64,000 bases of DNA from Rattus norvegicus (GCF_036323735.1 NC_086021.1:160688976-160752975), one strand, 5' to 3'. Positions 25,819 to 32,908 are shown, counted from the stretch's first letter. A program made the numbers and translations. Notes: generated by a model from the sequence alone, not told the origin.

Positions 25819-28800
25819 TGTGTGTGCACGCAAGTGTGTGTGCCTGAGTGTCCACTGGCAATCAAGGGCCAGGAGAAGAGGAGTAATTCTATGAAACACT
25901 CTCCTCTGGGCACACCATGCACATAGCACTCATGAACACCACCTTCCTAAGAGCAAGTCACCAAGATAAGCAATATTCTGTCAGGAAGCACCAACTGGAC
26001 TCTGTGGGTTATGAGTGGGGTACATGAAGTGGGAATTTACAGGGGGAGAGGGAGGAGTTGGGAAAAGTTTACGGACCAATACCGTTGATGAAAAAGCACA
26101 CGTTACATTGTCAACACAGAATAGCATGACCAGAAGCTGTGCTCATGAGAACATGGTGGGATGGGAAGGAGTGAGGCTAGAGATGGAGAACACTGACAAA
26201 GGTCCACACAGGAAGGACTTTACACAGCAAATGCAAGGGAAGGCCACCCCTGGTACTTGGAAATCCTTTGGCAGAGGAGTCCCATCAAACTTGGCTAGGT
26301 GACAAGGAAACTGGGCTTCAAGCAAAGTCAGGAGAGTAAGGAGAAAACAAAACTGAAACTAGCCACAGCCCTGAGAAACCCTCTTGCCTTGCTGGGTAAT
26401 GTGCTACTGTGGTGTGGACTTCAAGGGTTACTTCCGGGTGTTTAAGACAAGGCTGGCAGACCTTACCCATGTTCTGTCAAGACCTTTGACTTTACTTTCT
26501 CCTGTCCTATATGGACAGCATTGACCCTACTAGCAGGCTCTCTTGGCTTACAGACAACCTCTTCTGCTCCCCACATCAACACCTTCTCGACAGAGCAAGA
26601 GAGAACTGCTGGGGTCAGGTAACAACAGATAAAGCTGTTGCCTCACTATGGTAAGACTGATGCTTCATCCAGACAGGCCCAACACATCATGTGGCTGCCC
26701 TCTGCACCTTGAGATAAAATATCAAGTGTCCCAGAAGGCTATGCTTGGCAGGTAACCAAAGCATCATTTAACTCCCTCAGATGAAAACTCGAAGGCCTGA
26801 GAGGACAGAGCAGGTCAGGCTGGAGATCCTTCCCAGACAGACTGGCCCTAAGAAGGTAAAGGTAATTCTTAGGCAAATCCTGAGGCTAGAAACACTTTTT
26901 AATGACCACTGAGCTCACTCCAGTGCCTCTGGGCTAGAACGCAACCAACCAACCAACCAAAACTGCACTCAAAAACAGCTCATTTTCTCTTTATAATCTA
27001 CAGACTCCCACAACACAAAGTCAAATTTTCTAACTCGTACCTATGGCCTTCTCCACAAGGAGACCAATCAATGCCTGATCTTTGTTCGAGTCAACAAACT
27101 TGTTCTTGAAATCAAATATTACAAGCCCAGCTCTGTAGCACTAGAGACAAAAGCAAAGAAAAAGTGGGCAGCACAGCTCTCTAACTGCTGAGTTGGTATT
27201 ACAGAGTCAAGTGCATGCTTTGTTTCTCTCTTACTACCCACAGAAGGTGGGTGGCAGGAGGCAGCTAAAGACAACACAAATACCCTCTGGAAAATAAAAT
27301 TCTCTAAAGATAAGTTAACAGTTAATAGTCTCTCAATTTTTAATTGATTAATTTTTTTTTTCTTCTACCCTGAAAAGACATACCCGTCAGCAGAGTGGAG
27401 GGTAAAGGCAACTTGAGCCCTGAAAGGACTTTGGGAGAATGGGCAATAAGAAACAAACAAAGCATTCTAGTATGAAACCCAAACACTGTCCTCTCTAGGG
27501 GCAAGCTGGAGTTAGCACTGAGGTAGACAGCTGGTCAGCAGACAGTGCTTTCTAAAAGTCCCATTCCCCAGGCTCCTAGGCCCTCCCAAAGATGTCTGGA
27601 TCTTGCATCCTGAGGAACTACTTGAGGTACGGAAGAAGAGAAGATGGGGAAGGGGAGAGGAGAGAAATCAGTAAAAATGTTTATGTATTGATTCCTTCTG
27701 GTGGGGGTTAAGGGTGAAAGGGGGCTGAGTGGTCTGAGTTCCTAGTTATATAGGACAGACATGAATGGAACCCAGCAGGGCCATGCCTGGTTAAATACTC
27801 AGGGTGTTCAAAGTGTGTCCATAAAGCTGTGTAAGGAGAGACAATGTCCTAAGACAGACAGATATCTAAGAAGCTAAAAATATTTAGGGGTTTGGGAATT
27901 GATGCAGCTAGAAATGAGAGGAAGATTAAAATCTCACCACAAAATCCAAGGGGTGAGGGGAGCCTTCTTTTCAGAATTGGTCTGAGTTATGTGTGCCAAG
28001 ACAGTGACAGTGGGGCAGGCTCAGAGTCCTGAGTCCCCAAATGTTTGTATGTGGGGATTGTGGCTAGGAGGATATTTCCTCTGATGGAGCAGATAGTAAA
28101 TGAAAGGGCAGAAAGGAAACCAAGGCCAGTTCACCCCAAAACCTACAGGCACACATGGAGGGTGAGGGTTGTGAGGAAGGAGCAGAGAAATGGAGACTGC
28201 TAGGGCAGAGAAATAGTGATACTAAGGAGGTGTCAGCAAAGCATCATTGGCCAAGAGGCCGAATCTGGAGATGAGAGAGTAGACGGGATTCTGGTGACGA
28301 CAGCTAGGGGAAGACGCTCACAGTCAAGGTTTACGTGTGTAGTTACTAGGTTAAGTGCTACCTAGGTTCTGTTTCTAGGCCTGTAGACTGTGAATGGGCA
28401 GTGAGTGGGCTGTGGCTGATCCATCATGCTGAGTGGTGAGGAAGGGGTCCTAGAATATGGCTGAGTGGGTCAAAGTTCACTGCCACACTTGTGCTTGGAT
28501 CCAGGTGACTAGAGTTGGGTGTGTAGCACTGAGTATTCCATGGCATGAGCGTGTGATAAAGATGATTTGGAGAAATCGGGTGGATGAGGACCCTGAGGAA
28601 GCTACTAGCCTGTCTCGGTCAAATCCACACAACAGGGCCTAAGCGACTGCTTAGCTGTGTCTGGACACCTTTCCGTTCTCAAGTTTACACACACGCTGTG
28701 CCAGTTGTTGGCACCAGCGTCATGGGCGCAAAAGTGCGGCGTCAGAAGCCTCGGGCCCTGGCTTTAGACTCTGGTTTCAGATTCCCCTCTACCCAGGCTG

Positions 28801-28943
28801 GCTCCGCAGCGTACCTGGTCGCCGGTGCCCAAGCCATAGTAGCCGTTTGTCACCACTTCCCAGTGCAAGAAGCAGACGAGTGCGTCCTGTGGGCAGGTCA
28901 TGGCCGGCGCGGCCGACGCGAAGAGAACCTCCAAGCCCGCCAT
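7139..28943 (-). CDS. Psmf1: Psmf1, proteasome inhibitor PI31 subunit (whole CDS span, seven exons)
   Basis: PI31 binds the 20S proteasome and inhibits its peptidase activity in vitro; in cells it acts as a proteasome adaptor and partner of the F-box protein FBXO7, in cytosol and nucleus. I joined seven exons read from the minus strand: 28815-28943, 22996-23148, 21555-21637, 17045-17230, 9098-9151, 7946-8104 and 7139-7190. They sum to 816 nt with one open frame of 271 residues, the family's usual length. The N-terminal FP domain covers roughly residues 1-150. The rest is Pro/Gly/Asp-rich and probably disordered, ending in Asp-Asp-Met-Tyr-Leu, which fits the HbYX (hydrophobic-Tyr-any) proteasome-docking motif. 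All introns are GT-AG. No frameshift or internal stop is seen, so the gene looks intact. Identification is by recalled similarity to mammalian PI31, not by a search. Confidence 0.97.
7440..7735 (+). repeat. rodent interspersed repeat (family name not assigned), intron 6
   Basis: It shares GCAAGCCTGTAG, AAGCAGGCTGAGCAAGCCA and a TTCCTGCC/GTTCTTGCTC-rich end with the copy at 57955-58325, and in reverse with 24728-25085. These shared blocks show that it is dispersed. I cannot name the family with confidence. Confidence 0.6.
7946..8104 (-). CDS. Psmf1: Psmf1 exon 6 (residues 202-255)
   Basis: This 159-nt exon encodes Cys-Gln-Arg-Gly-Gly-Met-Ile-Val-Asp-Pro-Leu-Arg and a Pro/Gly-rich segment with Leu-Pro-Pro-Gly and Val-Pro-Pro-Gly. 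Further Asp-Pro motifs sit at residues 211, 223 and 244. The composition predicts an extended, disordered chain. The acceptor is GTCTCAG and the donor GTAGGTATTC. Confidence 0.97.
8105..9097. other. Psmf1 intron 5, no feature recognised
   Basis: This intron is 993 nt with consensus ends. I see no repeat, RNA or second coding region in it. Confidence 0.6.
9098..9151 (-). CDS. Psmf1: Psmf1 exon 5 (residues 184-202)
   Basis: This 54-nt microexon completes Trp184 and encodes Arg-Asp-Pro-Leu-Ser-Pro-Phe, then Gly-Gly-Glu-Asp-Leu-Asp-Pro-Phe and two bases of Gly202. It adds two Asp-Pro motifs to the tail. The acceptor is TTTCAG and the donor GTGAGTATTT. It is too short to find from an open-frame list and was placed by phase and by the known PI31 tail. 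Confidence 0.95.
9391..9600 (+). repeat. B3/B2 SINE, Psmf1 intron 4
   Basis: The diagnostic GACGGCTCAGTGGTTAAGAG and GGGTTCAATTCCCAGCA boxes are followed by a TACATGCAGCCCAAATACCC tail. It lies opposite to the direction of Psmf1 transcription. Confidence 0.9.
9608..9835 (+). repeat. second B3-type SINE, directly behind the first
   Basis: It reads AGAGATGGCTCAGCAGTTACGAGAG and later GGCTCACAACCACCTGTAACTC, ending in an AATTAATCTTTAAAAAG tail. It starts about 8 nt after the preceding SINE, in the same orientation. Confidence 0.85.
10555..10598. repeat. (CA)n microsatellite
   Basis: About 21 CA units, nearly pure, inside Psmf1 intron 4. The length is likely polymorphic. Confidence 0.97.
10735..10868 (-). 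repeat. B1 SINE
   Basis: The antisense B1 reads CAAGACAGGGTTTCTCTGTG, CTGTAGACCAGGCTTGC and GGATTAAAGGCATGTGCCACC. It is in the same sense as Psmf1. Confidence 0.93.
11273..11480. mobile_element. nonautonomous hAT DNA transposon (URR1-like)
   Basis: The terminal inverted repeats are AGTGGTTTTCAACC and GGTTGAGAACCAC. The interior carries CAGTTCCTCATGTTGTAGTGACC and the CAGGATATCTGATATG segment. Related copies lie at 30527, 44235 and 55612. Confidence 0.85.
12100..12282 (-). repeat. B2/B3 SINE
   Basis: The antisense element ends in AAGTGCTCTTAACCACTGAG and CCACCTCTCCAG, the reverse complement of the B2/B3 head. The CCAGGAATTAAACCCAGG box is visible. Confidence 0.9.
12530..12710 (-). repeat. 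MIR-like ancient SINE
   Basis: The pattern TGACCTAGGGTAAGCC...CTTCCACAAAATATAGACAAGAG is the antisense MIR core (CTCAGTTTCCTCATCTGTAAAATG type). A second similar piece, CCTTATCTGTAAAATGACAG, follows near 12787. Confidence 0.6.
13330..13745 (+). mobile_element. rodent LINE-1 (Lx-type) 3' UTR fragment with tandem duplication
   Basis: The motifs GGGAGCTATTCAGAAGATGA, AAGAGCCAGAGGGCATGGCT, CAGTGTCTTCC and CAATGGAGACTTACTGGGTA follow the rodent L1 3' UTR in order. A 68-bp unit is present twice in tandem at 13368-13435 and 13436-13503 with only a few mismatches. Confidence 0.8.
14020..14053. repeat. (ATT)n microsatellite
   Basis: About 11 ATT units immediately before a B1 SINE, in the position where an A/T-rich SINE tail expands. 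Confidence 0.95.
14065..14218 (-). repeat. B1 SINE
   Basis: Antisense B1 with CAAGACAGGATTTCTCTAC, CTTTGTAGACCAGGCTAGCC and ACATGTGCCACCATGCCCAGC. The adjacent (ATT)n probably grew from its tail. Confidence 0.93.
14640..14915 (+). mobile_element. possible endogenous-retrovirus LTR fragment
   Basis: A TATAAA-like box (GAGTATAAATCG, near 14858) is followed about 20 nt later by AATAAAGTTGGCTATTGCATG, the layout of a U3/R boundary in rodent ERV LTRs. No coding remnant is attached. The family is not assigned. Confidence 0.4.
15130..17040. other. Psmf1 intron 4, repeat-poor part
   Basis: I see no confident repeat or gene. A diverged ID-like scrap may lie just before it (near 15040-15115). Confidence 0.4.
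17045..17230 (-). CDS. Psmf1: Psmf1 exon 4 (residues 122-184)
   Basis: This is the longest coding exon (186 nt). It begins by completing Arg122, then Thr-Tyr-Lys-Asn-Ser-Glu-Glu-Leu. It closes the FP domain around residue 150 and opens the proline-rich tail with Ser-Ser-Pro-Pro-Arg-Glu-Phe-Pro-Pro and the first Asp-Pro-Leu motif at residue 167, followed by a His-rich patch (residues 174-177). The acceptor is CTGCAG and the donor is a strong GTAAGTATGG. Longer open frames on either strand here run into intron and are not coding. Confidence 0.97.
17980..18300 (+). repeat. rodent interspersed repeat (unnamed), Psmf1 intron 3
   Basis: It carries GGAGATGTGGCCCTGCAGGAGG, GAAGTGTGTCACTTGGG and an end reading CCCAAATAAACAACTCTG then TGCCTTGGTCATGGC. 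A relative occurs at 45965-46310 with the same AATAAACCCTTCT...GTAAGTTGGC ending. Confidence 0.6.
18460..19260 (+). mobile_element. decayed LINE-1 ORF2 fragment
   Basis: The sequence tracks the RT part of L1 ORF2 (TTAATATTCACAAATCAATG, AAAACAGCACTAACAACTAAG, AACAATGTATACAATGGTGG). It then jumps to the later segment GGGAAATGCAAATTAATGATC, so there are internal deletions. Many stops; it is inert. Confidence 0.7.
19388..19431. repeat. (GACA)n-(CA)n compound microsatellite
   Basis: GATAGACAGACAGACAGACA passes into a run of CA units, followed by an A-rich stretch. Confidence 0.95.
19905..19978. repeat. (CCCT)n tract; GGGA repeats on the minus strand
   Basis: Roughly 17 CCCT units with one interruption. 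The minus strand, which is the Psmf1 RNA strand, carries many spaced GGG runs and could form G-quadruplexes in the intron 3 transcript. Confidence 0.95.
20094..20185 (+). repeat. ID SINE (rat-type, tRNA-Ala-derived), young copy
   Basis: An intact ID body starts GGTTGGGGATTTAGCTCAGT and ends GGGTTCGGTCCCCAGCTCC, then a pure A17-type tail. It is bounded by a perfect 13-bp duplication (AAGAAAATTGAGC) at 20081-20093 and 20186-20198. Both pol III boxes are intact. It is antisense to Psmf1. Confidence 0.97.
20200..21010. other. Psmf1 intron 3, no feature recognised
   Basis: No clear repeat or gene was seen between the ID element and the next SINE. Overlapping open frames here are short and unsupported. 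Confidence 0.4.
21020..21176 (-). repeat. diverged B3-type SINE
   Basis: The antisense head TTTGCCCACTGAGCCACGTGC and a GGGACAGAACTCAGGTTGTC box are recognisable. The rest is worn. Confidence 0.7.
21249..21328 (-). repeat. ID SINE with internal deletion
   Basis: A T-rich tail leads into CTGGGGACTGAACCCAGGGC and then directly into CTACCACTGAGCTAAATCCC, so about 23 nt of the ID body (the anticodon-arm region) are missing. A 16-bp duplication (GCATCTGTGGACTCTT) at 21233-21248 and 21329-21344 shows a complete insertion. Confidence 0.95.
21555..21637 (-). CDS. Psmf1: Psmf1 exon 3 (residues 95-121 plus part of Arg122)
   Basis: This 83-nt exon starts Glu-His-Gly-Thr-Gln-Gln-Val-Ala-Asp and continues with the acidic stretch Asn-Leu-Asp-Asp-Tyr-Ile-Asp-Ala-Glu-Asp-Leu. 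It ends after the first two bases of the Arg122 codon. The acceptor is TTCTAG and the donor GTACTT. It continues the FP domain, the surface known for PI31 dimerisation and FBXO7 contact. Confidence 0.96.
21903..22078 (-). repeat. B2/B3 SINE, Psmf1 intron 2
   Basis: The antisense copy is well preserved: AAAGATTTATTTATTTTTATG, CACACTAGAAGAGGACATC, then GCTCTTAACCACTGAGCCAT and CTCTCCAGCCC. Confidence 0.97.
22505..22578. repeat. (CA)n followed by alternating GTGCGC
   Basis: A long CA run changes to GTGCGCGTGCGCGTGCGC. Alternating purine-pyrimidine sequence over more than 60 bp is strongly Z-DNA-prone. Confidence 0.97.
22996..23148 (-). CDS. Psmf1: Psmf1 exon 2 (residues 44-94)
   Basis: This 51-codon, phase 0-0 exon of the FP domain contains the strongly recognisable PI31 segment Asn-Asp-Lys-Lys-Ser-Glu-Leu-Leu-Pro and later Leu-Tyr/Ala-Leu-Arg-Tyr-Glu. 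It ends in Ile-Ile-Asn-Val-Leu. The acceptor reads TTCTCAG and the donor GTGAGT. Because both ends are phase 0, skipping this exon would keep the frame but delete 51 residues of the domain. Confidence 0.97.
23360..23440 (+). repeat. old ID-like tRNA-derived SINE scrap
   Basis: GGGCTGGGACTAAAGCTAAG, GTAGTAGAGTGTCCTACC and GACCTAGGTCCCAGAG keep the A-box to B-box order of an ID element. It is diverged and lacks a clear tail. Confidence 0.4.
23770..23789. repeat. short (GT)n
   Basis: Ten GT units, imperfectly followed by GACTTTTG. Confidence 0.9.
23885..24050 (+). repeat. B3 SINE, 5'-truncated
   Basis: It starts mid-element (CAGTACCCACATGGAGGC) and continues through CAACCATCTGTAACTTG, GATCTGGTGCCCTCTTCTGG and a CAGACATACATGCAGAC tail. 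A short CCAT/CCAC tract follows at 24058-24080. Confidence 0.85.
24115..24310 (-). repeat. B4-type SINE
   Basis: Antisense B4 signatures: CACGGTCTCTCAATGAACCT, GGCTGGCCAGTGAGCTCCAG, CTCAGGTACTCATGCTTTC and CACTTCACCGACTCAGCCAT. Confidence 0.8.
24320..24700 (-). mobile_element. possible old LINE-1 fragment
   Basis: The segment AACAATGCTGCTATGACCAT followed by TGTACACATCTGGCACAC resembles antisense L1M 3' sequence. It is too worn to set limits well. Confidence 0.4.
24728..25085 (-). repeat. rodent interspersed repeat (unnamed), reverse copy
   Basis: It reads ACTTCTATTGCTGTGATTAA, AAGCAACTTGGGGAGGAAAG and GGAGGCATTTTCTCAAATGAG. This is the reverse complement of blocks seen at 7440-7735 and 57955-58325. 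Confidence 0.65.
25771..25842. repeat. (GT)n with central GCGCGC
   Basis: A GT run of about 30 nt, TGCGCGCG, then more GT, in Psmf1 intron 1. It is a second Z-DNA-prone tract. Confidence 0.97.
25850..27030. other. Psmf1 intron 1, no feature recognised
   Basis: Apart from a small (AACC)n run at about 26941-26960, I see no repeat or coding exon. Confidence 0.45.
27041..27140 (-). other. exon-like block in Psmf1 intron 1 (candidate cryptic or alternative exon)
   Basis: On the minus strand this 100-nt block has a strong polypyrimidine tract and CTCTAG acceptor on its 5' side and a GTACGAG donor on its 3' side. Only one frame is open, for all 33 codons (starting Cys-Tyr-Arg-Ala-Gly-Leu-Val-Ile-Phe-Asp); the other two stop early. 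I do not recognise the peptide or a repeat. Joined between Psmf1 exons 1 and 2 it would shift exon 2 and give a stop five codons after the junction, so it would behave as a poison exon. It could also be chance or part of a decayed gene. Confidence 0.35.
27145..28689. other. Psmf1 intron 1, promoter-proximal unique sequence
   Basis: The stretch is free of recognisable SINEs, which is notable given their density elsewhere in the gene. A T-rich run lies near 27350. No exon is supported. Confidence 0.45.
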
Positions 28944-29200
28944 GGATGTTTGCGGCTTCTATGGGAAAGGAAGAAGAGGAGGGGACTGTGCAGCAAGCCG
29001 TTCTGCCTAAAAGAAGCGGGACTGCAAACAGCGGTGACGCCTCTGAATGTTGCCTTCGCTTTCGGCTCTGTCTGCACCTGCGCGGAAACGCGGAAACGCA
29101 GAAACTCGCACCGGAAATAGCTGCTGATTTGTGGACTCTCCGGGCTGGAAACACCTCCGCGAACTAGAGGGTTCCGCTAGGAAGCGCGTGGGTAAGACGT
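28690..29200 (-). promoter_or_regulatory. Psmf1: Psmf1 promoter, 5' UTR and CpG-rich island
   Basis: CpG density rises sharply here compared with the flanks. No TATA box is seen, as expected for a housekeeping proteasome gene. Visible elements are a TGACGC half-CRE-like site (29035-29040), an ETS-like ACCGGAAAT near 29110-29118, two close GCGGAAACG repeats near 29080-29097, and an E2F-like GGGCGCAAA near 28726-28734 inside intron 1. Transcription probably starts upstream of 28944, within about 29000-29120, but the exact point cannot be read. No ATG precedes the chosen start in the nearest 150 nt of 5' UTR. Confidence 0.75.
28815..28943 (-). CDS. Psmf1: Psmf1 exon 1 coding part (residues 1-43)
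   Basis: This exon encodes the start of the FP domain, beginning Met-Ala-Gly-Leu-Glu-Val-Leu-Phe and ending Gly-Asp-Gln. It holds exactly 43 codons and stops at a GTACG donor in phase 0. The first ATG (28941-28943) is chosen because it gives the standard 271-residue protein. Its context is only moderate, with T at -3 and G at +4. A second in-frame ATG at residue 15 (28899-28901) has G at -3. The exon lies inside a CpG-rich block that extends into the promoter. Confidence 0.96.
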
Positions 29201-29204
29201 AGCT

Positions 29205-30520
29205 TCTCAAAGCCTATCTGCCTACAGCAGATGGATTGCTGAGTGCCAGGCTGTTGGTCCTGGGGAGAGGCCGACTGCTGCCATCTACAGTAGACTTCTC
29301 ATCTGCGAAGTGGAGTGTGTACTAGGCCAGGGAGGAATTTAGGCAATCTGTCTTAGATGTTTTCATAGTAATTTATTAGCATGCCTTCAGTGCTTGCCTG
29401 GTAGCACTTTATTCTGCATTCTAAACTTTAATGCATTTATTGAACTCTCCAGATCCAATCTTATACAGTTGGTGTTGATGACAGTGCTATACCACTACGT
29501 AGATTTGGAAATCGTGTCACAATCAGCCAATGAGCAATAGAGATGCTCCTCGGAACTGGTCATTGCGTTTCTAGGATAGCATTTATATGTATGTTGATTG
29601 CATGCTAACTCCTGTGCCAAAATCTTCACGCTCCTCTCAACAAATTCATGGGGTATATCTTATTACTTACCCTCATCTTGCAAGTGACAAAAAGATCAGA
29701 GAGAGAGAGAGAGAGAGAGTTGAAATGATTTCACCCAAGAAAACACAGCTTTTGACCACACCTGCTAATTGCCAAATGTCAACCACTTGTTCCTCGATCT
29801 CCATCAAGATTTTTTTTTTTAACCAGCAGATGTTTCTCCAAGTTTCTTGAAGTCCAATACTTTTTTTTTTGTAGTCAAATAAATTTTCACTTGTTAGTTG
29901 GTACCATGACCCAAACCTTTGTCATTTTTTGTTTGGTTGCCTGGCATCAGCCTTGCTTGGCTGCCCTATTTGCACCCTACAACCAGAGAGATTCTGTTAA
30001 AACACAGGGAAGACCATGTTCCTTAGGCCCAAGCCACCCAGAGTTCCCACCACAAAGGAGAAGGTTACTCTAGGTCTGCCACTCTCTTATAGGCCCTGTG
30101 CCTTTCTGATATCACCTCCAAGTGTCCTTTCATTCTCTGATCGCCTGGCTCCAATGGCCTTGACTTCTCTCAGCCCTCATGCCTAGGCGAACAAGCCATC
30201 GGTCTTGCCATGATGGAACTTTGTAGTGTTTTTTTTTTCAATAGACAAAAAGCAAGCCAGTATGAAATCTGTCGTTTGGAGGTGCTTAGAGGCCTAGGCA
30301 AAGCCCACAGGAAGCATATGTGTCAAGTGAAGATCAGGAAGGGTTTCTTGGATAAAGAAATGGCAATTGCACAGAACTCTCATGGAAGGATAAAGAAAAA
30401 ATGTTCCCGTAAAAGAATATAGCATGTGCAGGCACCAAGGTGGGAAATGGAGCTCTCCCTGTGTAACTGGAGAATCAACACTGCCTCTCTATCTCTTCCT
30501 CATCCTTAATTACTCTCCAC
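29205..30520. other. upstream flank of Psmf1
   Basis: No gene is seen. It contains a (GA)n run at 29698-29719 and T-runs near 29811 and 29862. No exon of a divergent gene is recognisable. Confidence 0.5.
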
Positions 30521-30526
30521 ACTCGT

Positions 30527-30710
30527 CGTTCTCAATCTGGAGGTCATGGCCCCTTGGGGGTTGCATATCAGGCATCCTGCATATTAGATATTATGATTCA
30601 TAACAGTAGCACAGTTACAGTTAGGAAGTAGCAATGAAGTAATTTTAGGTTGGGGGGTCACCATAACTCTGTATTAAAGGATCGCAGCATTGGAAGGTTG
30701 AGAGCCACTG
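30527..30710. mobile_element. hAT DNA transposon (URR1-like), opposite orientation
   Basis: The copy reads GTTCTCAATCTGGAGGTCAT, GGGGGTTGCATATCAGGC and GGGGTCACCATAACTC, ending GGTTGAGAGCCACTG. It is inverted relative to the copies at 11273, 44235 and 55612. Confidence 0.85.
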
Positions 30711-31089
30711 CTCCACACCGTGCTGGAGGAGTCTGGTGGTATGCCAAGGGGGCAGGCATGTAACAGAGAATGCGATCAGCTCCAGTAGGGTGGAGAATTT
30801 TATCACTGAAGTAGGTTAGACTTGCTGGTTCATGATGATAGCAAAACTCAGGCTGGACTTTTGGTCATCTTTATTAGTGGTTTTAAGGTTTTTTTTATTC
30901 TTTCTTTCTTTTTCCTGCTGTTGTTTTGTCTTTTGGTAATGAGGCCTAAGCCACCAGTTCTCCCACCCCTACCCTTGGTTCCACATGGCTTTGCATACCA
31001 TTGATTATGGCTTGCAGCTCTCATACTTCCCTTTTCTTTTATACACTATTCCCTTTCTTAGCGTGGCTTCCCCCAAAAGTCAGTACTGA

Positions 31090-31215
31090 AGGTATGTATG
31101 GTGGCTTGTGTCTGTAATCCCAGGACTTGGGAGGAAGAGGCAGGGTGTAAGGAGCTTAAGGCCCATCTCAGATTGGTGATGAGTTAAGGCTGTCCTAGTC
31201 TACAGGAGATCCTGT
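31090..31215 (+). repeat. old B1-type SINE
   Basis: GGTGGCTTGTGTCTGTAATC, CCAGGACTTGGGAGGAAGAG and CTAGTCTACAGGAGATCCTG preserve the B1 order with clear divergence. Confidence 0.65.
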
Positions 31216-32230
31216 TGGGAGCCTGAGTGGCTTTATTTGAGAGCTCCTAGCAGGAGGGTGGGCTAAAGGAGGTACCCGATAAGCCTCTGAGAGCAGTTGG
31301 AACTCACACTTGCTGGCAAACAGTGAGGAGAGCGTATAAAAGATCTCAGAGATGTCCCAACTCAGGACTGGGAAACTAGGATAGTATTTCACTCGGGTAA
31401 GAGCTTCTTCTAGAATTATGGAAAGCCCTCGGGTAGAGAGTTACAGAATTCAAAGGAAGTGACTCTGGTGCTTACTGGTGACCTCTGGGACAAGCAGGAC
31501 ATGACATTTGCTGGGGTCCTCCTACCTCAGCTAAGGGTGATTTGTGCCTCAGAAAGTCTGTGTTCCAGTAGTCAGTTTGGAAAAGGCATTAGTGCATTGA
31601 AAGAACAGAGCTAAGCTGTCTTCTGCACCAGCCTATAAGTCCCCTGAGGGCCTGGCTGTGTTCCATCCATCCTGTCCCCAGCATCTTCCACCCATGAGAA
31701 AAAGTAAGAAGATTCTCTGCCTCCCTTGGTCTATCCAGGTGTTTCTGTAGACTTACCTACATCAGCAAGGGCCCGGGTCTGCCCTGGGAGTCCTGGGAGG
31801 AGCTGAGACAGGGAGCAGGTGGGAGATGCCTCCCTGGCCCCCCGGTAGACCCAGTCTACCTAGGTGGAAAGGGGCCCATGCCTGATTAGGGAATAGGGTG
31901 AAAGGAAAAACTGGTAGGTGGCAGCAGCCACCAGTTCCTGGTTGCCAAGTGACAGCAATGTGTACATTCCAAGCTCTGTGCTCCCTTGGAAACTGTTGAG
32001 ATAGGATCTACAGGTCAGGCCATGGGACCAATGAGGAAGAGCCCAACTAGCATCCTTTTCTTTTCGCTTCAGCTCAGCTGCTGACCTCCAGAGAGATGTC
32101 TACGAGAGGTATTTTTCTTTACATCCACCAAATGACTGACTAGAGTGTAAGACTTCCCCTCTACTCCCCACTGGGTGTACAGTGCAATTGCCACTAAAAG
32201 CAAACAGCTTTCTTTTGAAATATAATTTTA
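31216..32230. other. unique intergenic sequence
   Basis: No gene or confident repeat is seen. Confidence 0.45.
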
Positions 32231-32509
32231 ATATAACACTATTAGTTTTTCAAACATTGTTTTTTTTATATTGCGGCCAAACACACAGAACAGAGTTTAT
32301 TTGTCATCTTAATCATTCGTAATCACTTAATTTAGTGACACCAAGGGCATGTGTATTGTGTAAGCTTCACCACCCCTCGGCTCCAGGCATTTCATTTTGC
32401 CAGGCTGAGACTCTGCTCATTAAACAGTAAGTTCCCACATCCTCCTCTTTCAGTGGGTGGCAGCAACAATTCTTCACTTTCTTTCTGCGTGGTTGGTTTT
32501 GTTTGCTTG

Positions 32510-32662
32510 TTTTGTTGTTGTTGAGACAGGGTTTGGCTGTGTAGCCCTGGCTGTCCTGACACTAACTCTGTTTGTAGACTAGCCTGGCCTCAAACTCATA
32601 GTGATTCGATCCTCTGCCTTCTGAGTGCTGGGACTAAAAGTGTGCGCCACTGCCCGGCCACT
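32510..32662 (-). repeat. B1 SINE nested in L1
   Basis: Antisense B1: TGAGACAGGGTTTGGCTGTG, CCCTGGCTGTCCTGACAC, TGAGTGCTGGGACTAAAAG. The surrounding L1 sequence resumes right after it. Confidence 0.92.
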
Positions 32663-32789
32663 ATTTGACTTTCTATCTGTGTGGATTTGACTCTGTGGAC
32701 GTGGCGTACACATATGACTCTGCTTCTGTGCCTTTAGGGATTTAAACCTAGAGAGAGAATTGCTGGATCATACAACATTTTTATTTTTG

Positions 32790-32908
32790 ATTACTTTAAG
32801 GCAGGGTTTTATGTATCCAAGGCTGGCCTCAAACTCATTATATATGATCCTGCTGCCTTCGCCTCCCGAATGCTGGCATTACAGGTGTGTACCACCACTC
32901 CTAGTTTT
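32790..32908 (-). repeat. B1-type SINE, second nested copy
   Basis: Antisense B1 family motifs AAGGCTGGCCTCAAACTCAT and GAATGCTGGCATTACAGGTG are followed by TGTACCACCACTCC. Confidence 0.85.

Noticed and set aside
28584..29120. 178-codon plus-strand open frame over the Psmf1 promoter
   Set aside because: It lies antisense to exon 1 in GC-rich DNA, where stops are rare by chance. No domain, splice or promoter evidence supports it.
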